The notes beneath the pieces are model-generated. The model was not told the DNA's origin. It saw nothing but the letters and a program-made list of their open reading frames with translations, and searched no databases. A stretch of DNA of 25,285 bases from CAZAKO01 sp964546145 (GTDB taxonomy: Bacteria > Fidelibacterota > UBA2242). A program made the translations under genes and the position numbers. Shown here piece by piece: positions 25,268 to 25,285 of the stretch (position 1 is its first letter; every line of letters begins with the position of its first letter). The stretch is taken from NCBI GenBank assembly GCA_964546145.1, contig CAZJIU010000028.1:1-25285 (forward strand), written 5' to 3'.

Positions 25268-25285
25268 AAACTTTTTTAATACATA

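Overview
The window looks like a chromosomal scaffold from an uncultured bacterium of the FCB superphylum (the neighbourhood of KSB1, Calditrichaeota, Marinimicrobia or Zixibacteria). The evidence is a giant exported protein ending in a YPNPFNP-type C-terminal sorting domain, paired lipoprotein and beta-barrel envelope genes, moderate G+C, and housekeeping genes unlike those of Proteobacteria or Firmicutes. A run of exactly 100 N marks a scaffold join, so this is probably a draft or metagenome assembly. All genes recognised lie on the + strand. I see no rRNA, tRNA, CRISPR array or transposon.

Layout. 1-543: 3' part of a ZIP/GufA-type metal transporter. 841-4404: secreted protein of about 1,190 residues with seven carboxypeptidase-regulatory-like modules, FN3-like modules and a type IX-like sorting domain, closed by a strong terminator. 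4592-5269: small lipoprotein. 5470-6987: HtrA/Deg periplasmic protease, closed by a second strong terminator. 7125-7985: methylthioadenosine phosphorylase. 8063-11630: isoleucyl-tRNA synthetase with altered signature motifs, then a DksA/TraR zinc-finger protein. 11631-11860: hairpin-rich non-coding region. 11861-15985: compact operon of an RluD-like pseudouridine synthase, a Xer recombinase, a short ribosome hibernation factor, HPr kinase and a sugar nucleotidyltransferase. 16083-18493: metK-ahcY, the SAM cycle pair. 18512-25134: two tandem copies of a lipoprotein plus beta-barrel gene pair, the first lipoprotein interrupted by the N gap. 25147-25267: imperfect inverted-repeat element.

How it fits together. 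mtnP, metK and ahcY make SAM and clear its two inhibitory by-products, MTA and SAH. The xer-hpf-hprK block joins chromosome maintenance, ribosome hibernation and a PTS-type regulatory kinase, with no HPr gene in view. The envelope genes (T9SS-like client, Deg protease, lipoproteins, beta-barrels) suggest an active outer-membrane export programme. The least explained part is the duplicated lipoprotein/barrel module at 18512-25134. Several starts were moved to codons that sit correctly behind a Shine-Dalgarno sequence (HtrA, IleS, nucleotidyltransferase).
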